Assembly (NCBI RefSeq): GCF_910592395.1
Contig: NC_088321.1
Location: 9,674,001-9,738,000, forward strand
DNA: 64,000 bases
DNA from: Lineus longissimus
Taxonomy: Eukaryota > Nemertea > Pilidiophora > Heteronemertea > Lineidae
Direction: 5' to 3'
In this document: piece by piece, positions 31,426 to 42,700 of the stretch
How positions within the stretch are numbered: position 1 is the first letter of the stretch
Layout: the number at the start of each line of letters is the position of its first letter
Notes under the pieces: generated by a model
What the model saw: the letters and a program-made list of their open reading frames with translations, nothing else
The model's database searches: none
Told to the model about the DNA's origin: nothing
Made by a program: the position numbers and the translations under genes

Positions 31426-32995
31426 ATTCGGACTGGGAGTTCGACCACTTGGACCATGAATCATACAATCTTACATGTCGCAGTTGCGGGTGTGAAAAAT
31501 TCAAAAACAGGGTGATCTTGTATTTTTTCACCTAAATATCAGGTAAAAACAATTTGTTTATCACAGTTTCAAAGTTCTAATAGTTCTAATAAAGATATAA
31601 TAACAAAAGAAGTGGTTTTTACCTTTTATTTTGGCTGAAATATGAAATTATGTCGTTTTCTTCAGATTTTGAGGTTTTCGCCCAAAAATGAGGAAAATGT
31701 CCCCAAAATCATAATTTCGAAGATAATTGAAAAAAAAATGTGTGAAAATGAAGATGCCCCACCCCCCTACCTATTCCAAGCAGTTTTTGTTCGTGGTTCT
31801 TGAAACTAAGAGAGCCAAGAATTTTCAAAGTAAAAAAAATCACTTGCTGACAGTTTTGAGAATATGCTAATGAGGTCACATGACCTCATTAGCATTAAAA
31901 AAAAAAATTTTTCCCCACGAAAATATTCTCTATTCAGTTGTCTATCCAACCCAAGCAGTCATTTTCTTCTATCTCTCTTATTTTTAACACACCAGGCCAG
32001 CAGAAAAAAGCTTTAAAAATCCCCATTATGGGCCTGGGTAGATGGGTGGGTTAGGTGTTGGGTCCGAAAGGGTTAACTTGACACCTGAGTGCATCCAAAA
32101 AGGCTCCCAAGTTAAAGGTGTCCCCTTTGTCAATTTCCGCGATGTATCCCCGGATTAGACTGGGAAGTTTTTCCTCGATCACAGGTACCAATATTGATGC
32201 ACATGCGTTCGTATCCACTTTGAGCCTAGCGAGGCTTCGTAAGTCTGTCATAACAGCATTGTAATGTCCTCAAACTTGAACCAGATAACTTAGGTTTGGC
32301 AGATGGATGAGACGTAGAGAATGGCACGCACAATCTTTCGATTTCTACCAAAGTTTTCTAACAAAGTATCTTTTATAACTGTGTAGTTTGCAACCGATGG
32401 CAAAATCGCTTTCACCGCGTCAAGTGTTCCTTTCTCCAATAATCCATACAGATAATCGAATTTATTGATATCCGACAAATCTGGATGTTTATCGACTTCC
32501 ACTTGAAACCGTTACCAGAATGGCAACCACTCAGTTATAGTCCCATCAAACTTCGGCAATGTCAGTTTTGGCAACCTCGACATTTTTACACGAGTTTTAT
32601 CCGGTGGTATGGTAGCTCTAGCTGGACCCGTAGTCACTGTAGCCTTCCTTTTCTCCATGAAAATCTTTGCCTTGGTGATTTTCATTTGATCAGCCAACGC
32701 CTGTTCAGATGTTTCATACACTTCAACTTTTGCTAGAGACTCGTCAAGTTCCAGCAACAGGAACTCGATTTTCATGTCCATTATCTGCAAATCCTTGATC
32801 TTTTCAAGTAAAATGTTCAAAATCGATTGCACCAACTCAAAATCGTCCACGTCTGCAATTACTTTGTTGACGACACCTTAAATTTTCTTGGCAACCATCG
32901 TGAAAGTCCTGCATTTACTTCTACGCTGGAACCTCATTTCACTCAGCTCGTCTAGGATCCATGGCGGCATGTTGTTCTATTTAGATAGCAATCCT

Positions 32996-33008
32996 GGTCA
33001 CGGCACCA
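32996..33008 (-). promoter_or_regulatory. BEL/Pao primer binding site
   Basis: On the minus strand TGGTGCCGTGACC lies two to three bases inside the LTR end. A TGG start and the GCCGTGACC core are usual for tRNA-primed BEL elements. Confidence 0.7.
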
Positions 33009-33010
33009 TT

Positions 33011-33188
33011 TGTAATTCTCCAGCTTCAAGAAACACATCCAAACACATTGGTTCTATATACCAGTCTGATTTATTTGCCAACACACAGCCCAATTGGGCA
33101 CACATAATGACATTATATAAACCAACAAACACTTCACCACAATGCATAAATTGAACTGGTCCCACAATAGTCAATAGAATTCCACAAT
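33011..33188 (-). repeat. BEL/Pao 5' LTR (about 180 bp)
   Basis: Begins TGTGGAATTC at 33188 and ends ATTACA near 33011 on the minus strand. It contains TTATATAA (possible TATA) and AATAAA. No second copy is in the window because the element is truncated. Confidence 0.65.
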
Positions 33189-33589
33189 CCCCACCCGGTC
33201 GTCCCTCCCTTAGACCCTACCAGGGCTCTAGCCCTGCGCGTAGAGGTTCTCTCCCTCCTCCAGAAGGAGGCGGTGCGGGTGGTGGACGATCTATCCTCCC
33301 GGGCTTTTTCAGCCACGTCTTCTTGGTCCCCAAGAAGTCGGGGAAGTGGAGACTGGTCATCGATCTGTCCAGCTTGAACCGGTTCCTTCGGGTGCTCAGC
33401 TTCAAGATGGAGACAACCAGATCAGCAGCAGTGCCAGTGCAGCCCAACGCTATTGCAATCTCGCTGGATCTCCAGGAAGTGTATCTTCACGTTCCTACCC
33501 ATCAAGATTTTCAACCCTTCTTTCGGTTTTACTTCGAGGGAAAGATTTATCAGTTCCAGGCGCTTCCGCTCCGCTTATTTTCACTATAG
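33189..33589 (+). pseudogene. DIRS-type reverse transcriptase, N-terminal part
   Basis: FLVPKKSGKWRLVIDLSSLN, then FKMETTRS, ISLDLQEVYLHVP (catalytic Asp), YQFQALPL match DIRS/Ngaro RT. Upstream, LRVEVLSLLQKEAV is in another frame, so there is a frameshift near 33298. It ends at the LTR edge of the 33590-53935 element; the second part starts at 53936. The YLDD box and about 80 residues are missing between the parts. Confidence 0.85.
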
Positions 33590-33988
33590 TCGTATATATG
33601 GCGGTGCATTTTCTTAAATACTTGACCGCTCCTATCGACCTCGGAAGATGCGATATTGATCAACTTTTACTCAGGAAATTACATTGATTTACCTAGCGAC
33701 CCGGTTATCGATCCTCAAGGTGCCAAGAATTATTATTTTTGTCCTTGGTCCTAGAAGAACGATCGATTAAGAGTGAATTATTTAAACAGCAATATCAACC
33801 TGATTATTGATCCTCAAATGCCAAGAAATATTATTTTGGCCCGTGGTCCGAGAAGGACGATCGATACAGAGTGTTGGTTAAGTAAATTATTAAACAGTTG
33901 GCTTATTGATCGTTAGTTTCTGAGGTCGAGCAGTTGCCGTATGCATTAACATTGCTACCTGTCCTGGAATCGGGTTCACATCCTTACA
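33590..33988 (-). repeat. Env-bearing element, 3' LTR
   Basis: Near-identical to 53540-53935 along its length (TATGGCGGTGCATTTTC to ATCCTTACA). On the minus strand it starts TGTAAGGAT, preceded by AGGGGAA, a plausible polypurine tract. The low-coordinate edge is uncertain by a few bases. Confidence 0.9.
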
Positions 33989-34403
33989 TTCCCCTCGCTG
34001 CGGCGAAGCGTGTCCCTACGCTTCTAAAAAAAAAGGGGGGGTAATGCGGTGAAGCTAAACAGTTCCACGACAGATTGCAATAATTTACAAGTGGTGTACA
34101 AGTTACGCTACAATTTACACGGAGACACCCACAAATATTACACCGGGGCTGGTGGAAAATACCCATAACACACCTGTCCGGAGTTAACATGTCAACAATA
34201 TTGTAATTGGGAATACAAACGAAGTGGCAAACACGCCGGCTTAATTACTCTGTATATATATATATGGCGTAGTGATTACTGTCCCGGTGCCTGAGGCTGA
34301 TGGGGTGTTAATATCCCTGACAACCCTTTTGACACTAAAGGTATAGGGGAGGTCAGCGACATCGGTTGGCGAAGGGCACGGTGACGAGACAGGAGTAACG
34401 TCC

Positions 34404-34949
34404 TCAATTCCCTGCGGTTCTGGTGGAATTAAGGAGGTGCAATTCCGGAATGAAGTTAGCGACACAGCCCGGGCATTTGGAGAAATAGGCCATATGTAAC
34501 GATGCCTGTATGCAATCCGGGTGGACTACGGTGTCGCAGCAAGACGCAAAGTATAGTGATGCGAAATGGGCCGCGTCTACTGTGGTGGCACATAAGAGGC
34601 AAGTCGCCGGTTGAGTTTGCCTATCCCAAAACGCGTTTACGGCTCGTAGGGCTGCTTCCAGGCGCGGTACGAGAACTTGAAACAGGGTATGGCAGTGTCG
34701 GTTGGTAATTAATGACGTCATAATATGGTGCGGGAGGTGATATTTGGAAGAGAGGGCTGTCACCCTGAGTGAGGTTGCCGGGTCAGAGGGACCAATAGTT
34801 AACAGAACCTGCTGAAGGACGTAAACATCGTCCTTTATTTGCTTTGGTAGTTTGATCAGTAATGTCAACATCGCTGTGCTCCGTAGGAGGCACGACAATT
34901 GAATAAACGGAGCGATGTTTCGCTGTTTTAGCTGGGCTAGTACGTTCAT
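34404..34949 (-). CDS. Accessory ORF with RING/PHD-like cysteine cluster
   Basis: A 181-residue frame between env and the 3' LTR. Residues 117-162 show C117-x2-C120-x16-C137-C138-x4-H143-x2-C146-x12-C159-x2-C162, a cross-brace-like zinc-binding pattern close to RING or PHD fingers, though one expected ligand is unclear. The N-terminal 100 residues are mostly helical in appearance and unrecognised. It overlaps the Pro-rich frame 35148-34783 in another phase. RING-type domains often act as ubiquitin ligases, but no function is shown here. Alternatively it is the C-terminal part of a longer protein broken by a frameshift. Confidence 0.5.
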   Translation of the reverse strand: MNVLAQLKQRNIAPFIQLSCLLRSTAMLTLLIKLPKQIKDDVYVLQQVLLTIGPSDPATSLRVTALSSKYHLPHHIMTSLITNRHCHTLFQVLVPRLEAALRAVNAFWDRQTQPATCLLCATTVDAAHFASLYFASCCDTVVHPDCIQASLHMAYFSKCPGCVANFIPELHLLNSTRTAGN

Positions 34950-35148
34950 AGGGATCGTTAGGGATCATCAATTGGTCGGCTGTGAGATAGTCAGTCGAGT
35001 CGCCTGTGAAAGTCAGTGAATTGTCCGGAGTGACTGGAGGAAGGAGGGTCCACTCAGGCCTCGGTGGTGGGGGTGGTGGTGGTGGCGGTGGCGGTGGAGG
35101 GTCGTTGGACGAGGGGTTAGCGGGTGGTTCGGGGTGGATTACTGGCAA
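34783..35148 (-). CDS. Pro-rich ORF downstream of env
   Basis: Residues 18-30 are a polyproline run encoded by a CCACC-type microsatellite; the rest is acidic and hydrophilic without a known domain. The frame opens at a TTG after an in-frame TAG near 35169. It may be the N-terminal part of the cysteine-cluster ORF or a remnant of the env tail. The dispersed repeat at 35200-36320 separates it from env. Confidence 0.35.
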   Translation of the reverse strand: MPVIHPEPPANPSSNDPPPPPPPPPPPPPRPEWTLLPPVTPDNSLTFTGDSTDYLTADQLMIPNDPYERTSPAKTAKHRSVYSIVVPPTEHSDVDITDQTTKANKGRCLRPSAGSVNYWSL

Positions 35149-35199
35149 CGTCAGTGTTCTTGGTATAGCCTAGGCATATACAATCTCAGGGGCCTGGCA

Positions 35200-36320
35200 T
35201 TTTTAGCTCACCTCTTAGCAGAGGTGAACTTATCCCATACCGTGGCGTCCGTCGTCCGTCGTCGTCGTCGTCGTCGTCGTCCGTCGTCCGTTAGCAGGGC
35301 ACGTTTCGTAACTGTTAGAGCTATTGAGTTGAAACTTGGTACACATGTACCCTTATGTAATGACACCTTGGAGACCAAGTTTCGGTCCGATTAGTTTCAT
35401 GGTTTGGCCACCAGGGGGCCAAACGTTAAAAGTGAAAATATGCAATATCTCCCTTAATAGTAGTCGGGAAATTTTGAAAAAAATATGGTAGGTACTTCTA
35501 GCAAAGGTGCATCATATATCCTCCGGGTTTTTGATTTGACCTCCTTTTCAAGGTCACAGAGGTCAAATGTTGTAAATTGGCCGTTAGGATGTAACGATGG
35601 CACGTTTCTAAACTGCAATGACTATTGATACCAAATTTGGTACACATTTACCCCTTAGTCAGGTGATCTCAGGGACCGAAGTTTGGTCCAATATGATTCA
35701 CCACTTGACCACCAGGGGGCAAAATCCAAAAAACCTTAAAAATGTGATTATTCCTTAACTTCTTGCCCGATTGCCACCAATTTGATATCATGGGTACATC
35801 TAACCACCATACAGTATATGTCACACAGGGTTTTAATTTGACCTTCTTGTCAAGGTCACAGAGGTCAAATGGCGTAAATTTGCCGTCAGACCGTAACTAT
35901 GGCACGTTTCTTAACTGCAATGACTATTGATCACAAATTAAGTACACATGTACCCCTTGGTCAGGTGATCTCAGGTACCGAAGTTTGGTGCGATCTGATT
36001 TGCCGTTTGGCCTCCAGGGAGGGGGCCAAATCCTAAATTCTTCAAAATGCCTTTATTCCTAGTAATGACTTGCCCGATTGGCACCAATTTTATATCATAG
36101 GTACATCTAATTCTAACAACCATTCAATGTGTCACCCGGGTCGTCTTTGATTTGACCTACTTTTCAAGGTCACAGAGGTCGAATGTACTGTAAATTGGCC
36201 ATTTTGGGGAAATTGTTATTGCTTGGACCTACATCAAACCTAACACTACATGACACAATACCATGCTCTTTATCCATCTTTCCTCCACATGAGGTGAGCA
36301 CAATGGCCCTGGCCATTTCA
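35200..36320 (+). repeat. Dispersed repeat (GCTCACC family), three internal units
   Basis: Starts TTTTAGCTCACCTC with hairpin CACCTCTTAGCAGAGGTG and a (CGTCGT)n stretch. It holds three internal units of about 301 bp (GGCACGTTTC at 35298, 35599, 35901) and ends AGGTGAGCACAATGGCCCTGG. Terminal GCTCACCT and AGGTGAGC are complementary. It is inserted just past the env stop codon, which lies at its right border. No ORF of note. Confidence 0.85.
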
Positions 36321-38627
36321 TGGAGTGGACCGATACTTATTGAAAGCTGGGCGGCGTGGGGTCACCGCGGGCTGGTTGGAAATTGCTGAGGAATCTGGGG
36401 TCAAAAGGGGTTCAGTGGTAAAATCTGACGCTCTAGGGGTCGACTCTTGGCTTTGAAGTTGTTGTCGGGAGGGTGGCTCTAACTGGTAGATGGGATTGCT
36501 TATGGGTAAGGCGACTTCTGCGGGCCGTATTTCAGGGAAGGGAGTGAGCATTCCATCTAGGTGCAGGTAAACACGGGTGAACTGTAAATCCTGAAGGATT
36601 TTTCTAACCAAGGTGGTCGACAGTAAGGGGACCCTAACCACTTTTGGAATGGTTATACCGAGCTCACGGAGTTGTAGGCGTATAGTAGCATGCCAATCAA
36701 TATACACCTCGGCACGCAGGCAACGGTGTGCGTAAATTCGGACATGGCTACAGGAAACAGCGATGGATGGCATCGCGCGGATCACAGTCAATACAACATT
36801 CGGTTGCAAATGGGTAACGGGTAAGAAGCACGATCGATTATCACTCTGGAGGTAGAGAAGAATGTTTGCCTTTGTATCAGTGCGGAGTCTAATTGGGTTT
36901 GAAGGGTGAAAGAAACAAGAGCGTAGGAAAGTGAACAGGCGCTTAAGAATCCACAAGGCGGTGAGGAGGACCAATACATAAGTTAATGTGTTGGAATGAT
37001 CGGGGAGTGTGAAGCCGTCGGTGTTTGTGTCGGGTAAGGGGGCAGAAGACAGACATGTGGGGACCACTAACGGGTCAACTGTAAGTGAAAAATTGCGGCG
37101 CGTCAATGTAAAGGCGGAAGTTAACGGTACTCTGGTGGCCACTGAGACTGCTAGCGCAAGCGCCCGATATTTGGCAAATAAGAATAAGAGGCCTACCATA
37201 GATAAACCAGCAATACTTAGGGCAATCATAATGAGCATGAAGTTTTGATTAGTCGGCTCAGGGAGTTTCTCGGTTTGGGAAAGTAGATAATCGGTGGTAG
37301 AAGCATAACTGTCGCTATTTTTCTTTACGTTGTTAGCCAATTTCTGAAAATCCATGCTAAAACCTTCATCACGCTCGATAGATTTGTTGAAATTGGCATC
37401 ATTGAGCTTCCAAGGAGGTGTGTCTAACGCCTGGGAGAAATGAAAGGTGGTGTCTGGATCAAGCTGTTTTGCCAAGGGGGAATTTACAAAGCTTCTCGCC
37501 ACAGCTAAATTGGTGGTATGCAACAGCTTCAATTTTGCATTTGGTTGACAGTTGGAAATTCTTCTAGGAATGAACGTAGTTTTACCTAATATGTCGCAGC
37601 CACACGGGGTGCGAATGTAGCAAAATTTACAACTTTTGAGGTTATAAGAGGGCAACCGTTCTGGGCAAACCACCTGCCATTTCTCGTCGATATTTGATAG
37701 CAACAAAAAATCATTTCCGATGTCTACAGCTCCGTTTTCCAAACCATCTGGGCGATACGCGAAGGAGCATAGTTTCATTACTAGGCCACCGTCATTTATG
37801 AAAATAGCGTAAGCACAAGAGGGATGTTCCCTGGAGCGCATGGTGGTCACCGTCAGACAATAAAGTATGTCATTTTCGCCCTTACAACCTAAAACCTGGT
37901 CCCTGGAGATGTCCGCAAAATATTTACGGTCAGCACTGACCGCTAGAAAATCAGGCGCGTTAGTGATTTTGGTTACGTTTGTTGAAGACGCATTAACTGG
38001 TAGGGCAAGGGTAAGGATTTGGTACAAGGCGAAAGTGGTGTCAATGGAGCTGAGGGGAATTTTCAAAGACACAAAAAGGGTTCGTCTCGATTTGGTGAAC
38101 AGTACATTTTTACGCTGGTAATAATAGAGGGGATCGAAACGTGACAATTTGTACGACGGGTAAGCCTGCAATTGCAGCTGAATCTCTTGGAGAGATTCTT
38201 GGAGTTGTTTGACAGGTAGGATCGATGGACTAAGATATCCTCTCAACAATACTTCCACACCGTCTAACCAACGCTGACTAGCATCCATCATCTCAGCATC
38301 AAGAGAGTTTATAACACCTATATGGTGGATCATACTCATTAACATGTTCATTTCCGCCCGCATTTGAGACATATTATACTGCGCTAAAGCGGCCATTTGG
38401 TTGATAAGATTATGGTTGTCCTTTAGTTGTTGTACGATGTTGTCGAAACGTTGGTCCAACGCGTGCACGAATGAGACTAATTCCTCCGAGTTATGTCGAA
38501 TAGCTTTTGACGAGGTAGCCATGTACTTTGTCATTGAATTAACATGTCTGTTGAGTTGGGCGATTTTGGATTCTCGAGCCAATCCGAACAGCGAGCGTTT
38601 CTTGGGACGTGCAGCCGGTCCTTGCAC
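36318..38627 (-). pseudogene. Envelope F-type fusion protein, transmembrane subunit
   Basis: A 769-residue frame. Residues 7-11 RPKKR form a furin-like site, followed by SLFGLA, as at the start of the fusion peptide in baculovirus F and errantivirus Env proteins. Residues 20-115 have heptad-like helices. Cysteines cluster at 248-360. A membrane segment is at 463-485 and a second hydrophobic stretch at 548-568, with a long hydrophilic tail. In functional relatives the protein mediates membrane fusion. A TAG codon at 38628-38630 separates it from the N-terminal subunit; the TGA end coincides with the dispersed-repeat border. Confidence 0.78.
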
Positions 38628-39023
38628 CTAGGTGATTCGTACCGGTATTAAGTTCATGATGAGATCGGTTTTCTCCTGAATTTGGGAAAGGGTAATGTTT
38701 CTGCGGCGGTCTGCTGCCTGAATTATCCGGCGAGCGTTGTTACAGGAATGATGACTGAGCCAGCAGATGGTTTTGCAGTCGAGCTCCGGAATGTCTGGTA
38801 CAACCGCGGTATAGTCCGGAACATTGAACCGGTAAAGGTAAGTCCACGTAGAATGGCCTACATCCAAAACCGCGTGCTTGGAAAACAGCACTCCGACGTT
38901 ATGGCGAAGAGTCATGTCATTTCGTCCGGTTGTTGGAAGGGGGGCGCACGATATCACTATGAAAAGACTCACCAAATCTCCCATTGTAGTTCTAGCTGCA
39001 GAGGTTGATGATGTACTGGCCAT
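38628..39023 (-). pseudogene. Envelope N-terminal subunit with signal peptide
   Basis: 131 residues, in the same frame as the transmembrane subunit. A hydrophobic segment near residues 14-30 (MGDLVSLFIVISCAPLP) looks like a signal peptide, so the methionine at residue 14 may be the start. The rest resembles a small F2-type subunit with cysteines at 82, 87 and 93. It ends at TAG (38628-38630), just before the cleavage site. Confidence 0.7.
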
Positions 39024-39793
39024 TGTAGTTAATTGGTAGATGAATATTTCTAACAGAATGTAATGAAGCGAAGGTATCCGAGGATCCGGGGAGCAGTATA
39101 TTCCAAAGGGACTGAATAGGAAGGCTCCAAAGGTAATATATTTTTGAGTTTAGGCGAAGTATAATCCAAGAGCTGAGTGGAAGGGATAATCCGAATGAAG
39201 CAAGATGGTAATCCAAGGTTGCGTCAGGCAGTATTGTCCAGAGACTGGGCCAAAACCGGGGATTCAGGCCGTCTTAGCGGTCGGGGTGACGTAAGGGCAC
39301 GAGCCGGTTACATAAGATTGTGTATATAGGGCTCACTTCTTTATTTTATCTTGCCACCGTTACCGAAGGAACGCCTAACGTGGTCCTGTTGATTGTTTTC
39401 GAGGCCAACCTCCGTATTTATCTCTTAATACGTAAGTAGATTACAACCGGCTATTGTTTTGGAACTGCTGTGATGATTTGACTTGGTTACTATGGTTAAG
39501 TGCTGTGTTTATTTTATTCCATTCGGCAAAACAGCGTTCAACTCGGGTCACATTGAGGTTGGAAATGCTGAAGGGTTTGTGACACATGGTTGATGAGTGT
39601 TGGCATTGGAATAATGTTGTGCTGCAAGCATGTTGTTATGTTTATTTTCGCCCACCAATTGGTATAAGCATGGACTCGGGAAATGGCAATGTTATTATTT
39701 CTTACCGAGGGAAGGCTATGACCACCTTGAGTGGGGGTGCCGACCGCAATAGCATTAATGAGTTCAAGTGCGAACACAGTCTCTACGTATTTA
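39024..39793. other. Spacer between pol and env of the env-bearing element
   Basis: No ORF of note. By position it may hold the env leader and splice acceptor. A G23 run at 39818-39840 lies at the pol end and encodes prolines on the minus strand. Confidence 0.5.
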
Positions 39794-42700
39794 CTATGCT
39801 AATGATGTGTTTTTTCCGGGGGGGGGGGGGGGGGGGGGGGTATCCAACGACGAGTTTAGGGTGCCATGGAAATTAAACAGACTTTCCTTTGGGTTTTTTT
39901 TACTTTTTGGCATCAAAATATTCTTTGATGAAGGGTTGTCATCGCCGGGATCGGGATCTGGGTGCGGCATAGGTCCGGGTTTTTCCTTTGTGTTCGGCGC
40001 CGCCGTAGAATCGTCTCCCGAGACAATGTTGGTGGGTGGCGTGGTCAGATATGGCGGTCTAACGATCTCAACCTCGAGGTTGTCAGGTGGGCCTATGAGA
40101 TGTAGGCTTCGGTGTACATATGGTTTCAGACTGGCAGCATTGGCTGGGAATTTCAACGGTTTCCCGTCTACTGTTTTCAATAGAAAGGTGTCGGGGCCTG
40201 TTTGCTTATATATCAAGAACGGCCCTCGGTAGAGATGTAACAGCTTCTTTTGTAGGCCAACTGGTACCTGGGGTGTATACTTCATGACGTGCATTCCCAC
40301 TGTGAAACCTGGGTTGTAACACTTGCGGTCGAAATATCGCTTCATGGTCTGACGGTAATGTTCCAAGTTAGCGTGTATGACTTCTTGCAGCAAACGTAGC
40401 TTGTCAGAGGTCTGCTGTGTATGTAACAACCGAAAATCATGGATCGATACCCTAATTATAACTACAACACGTCTGGATATGTGAATGTGGTGTTTATTTC
40501 TAAATGTTGTATCACTAAATCACAAGTTGTATGGGGTGTGCTTGTAGAGCATACACTATATACAAAGCACTACAGTCATGCTGACTCTCTACTTAGTTTC
40601 TTAAATTACAAAGATGTGGGCCTACTACCTACGAAATAAAGAACAGGGGGATTTTAGTAATATTTAGCTTGGACCATTGGGGGAGGCATAGCCAGGTTCA
40701 TCACCTTAAAGTTGAACAAAATTGGAAATTAGATGGAGAAGAAAAAAAACATGTTCATGGAAGACATGTTGGAATTTTGTGACACCAGATTGAGGCTCAG
40801 TTCAATCAGGTCACAGGCCTACAAGCCTACAAAGGGTGTAACAAAAACTGAGGCCCAAATACAAAATGACCTAGCTACATGTATAAGCCTCAACGGTGGG
40901 GCTATTCTCATCCAATGGGGTCAGCTGTACATCAACCAGGGTACAAGGTATGTGTCCGTATAGGGCCTGGTATGGACTGATTCCGGTACTGGCTATGCAT
41001 GGGGTACAGCATGAGTGACTGAAGATAGGTAGACGTCCCAGTCTGACAGTTTTGAATTGACGTAATGGGACAACATTTGATAAATGCGTTTTACGCCACT
41101 TTCGGCTAATCCATTGGCCTGCTGATGATATGGGCTGACAAAAACCGGTTTCACTGAGAAGAAACGCAACATCTGTCGTACTAGCTTGGACATGAAACAG
41201 CTGCCTGAGTCTGAGACAAGGTACTTTGGGGTCGGATGTCTCATAAGAAGTTGATCATAAAACACTTTTGCTACCGCTTCGGCCGTCGGGCGGGTAATCG
41301 CAGCAGTTTCACAGTATTTCGTGAAATTATTGGCCATGACGACAATGTACCGTTTCTTGGTGGCATCAGTGAGTTTGAGTGGCCCTAGTAGATGCCAGTG
41401 GACATGTTCAAAGCAACCATAGCTCACGTTAGGTTTCAGTTCTGGTCTAACGGGTTTAGATAGGGCCTTGCGTCCGGCGCAACTGTGACAACTCAAGACG
41501 TAATTCTTTACGTCGGAATACATCTTGGGCCAGTACTACGTCTGAGAAAGCCTTGGAAACAGTCCGTTTATTCCGTAGTGTGATCCCACGGGATCGTCAT
41601 GTAGGCTTCTGAGAATGGACAGCCGCAACGGTTCTGGGACAAAGAGTTGTTTGTATAACTCGCTGGTGTTGTTTATACGTTGCCCATGGGCTAGGCGGTA
41701 CAAAATGCCAGTATCGTTTTGAATGAACAGGTCAGCGTTAATGATTACCTGTCTGGCAAGGGTGTCATCTTCAGGAAGTACGTGGTGTTCAAGATACTGA
41801 ATGATGTAATTTGATTCAGCGTCTTCGCGTTGGAGGCGATGCACGTCCTGCAACAGTGATTCATTATCCATGGCCAAGACGGTAGTTTCCCGTTGGTCGT
41901 TTAGCGGAATGTCATCAGCGTTTTGTTGGGGAATATCTGTTACAAACAGCCTGGGGAATGCTGAGGGACAAGAGTAACTTGAGTTACATGGCATTACGGC
42001 CGAGATGGAAGCATTTCCGGGTGCTATCAGGTCGTCTTGGTCGTTGTAGCGGGTTGAGATTGGGGGTCTGTGTCCGCACCTTCGAGACGGTCAAAATCAA
42101 TACGTGACAATGCATCAGCATGCTGTACGTTTTGTGGCTTGCGATATACAACTTCGTAGTCCCTGGAGGCTAGTATCATAGCATACCTACCAAGGCGTCC
42201 CCTGGGTGCCGGGATACCCTGTAGGTATTTCAATGCTAAATGGTCAGTGCAAATTCGAAAAGGCCTTCGATCGAGGTAGTTGCCATAATACTCAATGCCA
42301 AACAAGATCGTGGTCAGCTCCTTGTCGCTGATGCCTCGTTTGCGTTCTAATTCTGTTAGCCTTCTTGCAGCATAGCATATGACTTGTTCTTGACCTTCAT
42401 CATCGCTCTGGGACAAGGTCGCTGAAATGGCGTCATTCGACGCATCCGTGGTGAGAATGAATGGCCGCTCCCAATCGGGGAATGTGAGGACAACGGGGGA
42501 GGATGTGAGCGCAGATTTGATTGCAGTAAAACTCACCTCGCAGTCAACCATTGGGCCGGATATTTTAGCGAATTGATATATGAAACGTCTAAAGAATGAT
42601 GCCATGCCGAGGAATCGTCTGATTTCTTTGACTGTCCTTGGTCTTGGGTATTTTGCTATGCTCTCACACTCCTGTGGGGTCGGTTGGATCCCATCTGTGC

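Larger units (their letters stand above)
31048..32072 (+). mobile_element. Internally deleted piggyBac-like element in BEL gag
   Basis: Ends CCCTTTCGAACC and, inverted, CCCTTTCGGACCC. The right flank is TTAA (32073-32076); the left is ATAA (31044-31047), probably a mutated TTAA. It holds a PGBD-type N-terminus at 31302 on the plus strand but no catalytic core. The 5' (left) end has palindromes at 31064-31080 and 31108-31124, centred 24 and 68 bp in. BEL gag flanks it in one reading frame on both sides. Confidence 0.85.
30914..32970 (-). pseudogene. BEL/Pao gag, split by a transposon
   Basis: ATG at 32970 starts MPPWILDELSEM. A TAA interrupts the same frame about 30 codons later, and an acidic coiled region follows. 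The DUF1759-like block (RLPKLTLPKFDGTITEWLPF) ends the 32850-32512 frame. The next parts are at 32502-32290 (DINKFDYLYGLLE) and 32251-32077. The 31048-32072 insertion follows, and the frame resumes at 31047 without loss of phase, running to about 30914. Gag forms the particle shell in this family; this copy is truncated and interrupted. Confidence 0.8.
30911..33188 (-). mobile_element. BEL/Pao element, 5' LTR and gag only
   Basis: A 5' LTR at about 33011-33188, a primer binding site, and gag, all on the minus strand. The rest is missing where it meets gypsy RT near 30910. A piggyBac-like element at 31048-32072 interrupts gag. This element differs in sequence from the BEL/Pao copy at 9591-16693. 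Confidence 0.8.

Noticed and set aside
39586-40232. Plus-strand Gly-rich ORFs
   Set aside because: Produced by the G23 run and antisense to the integrase C-terminus.
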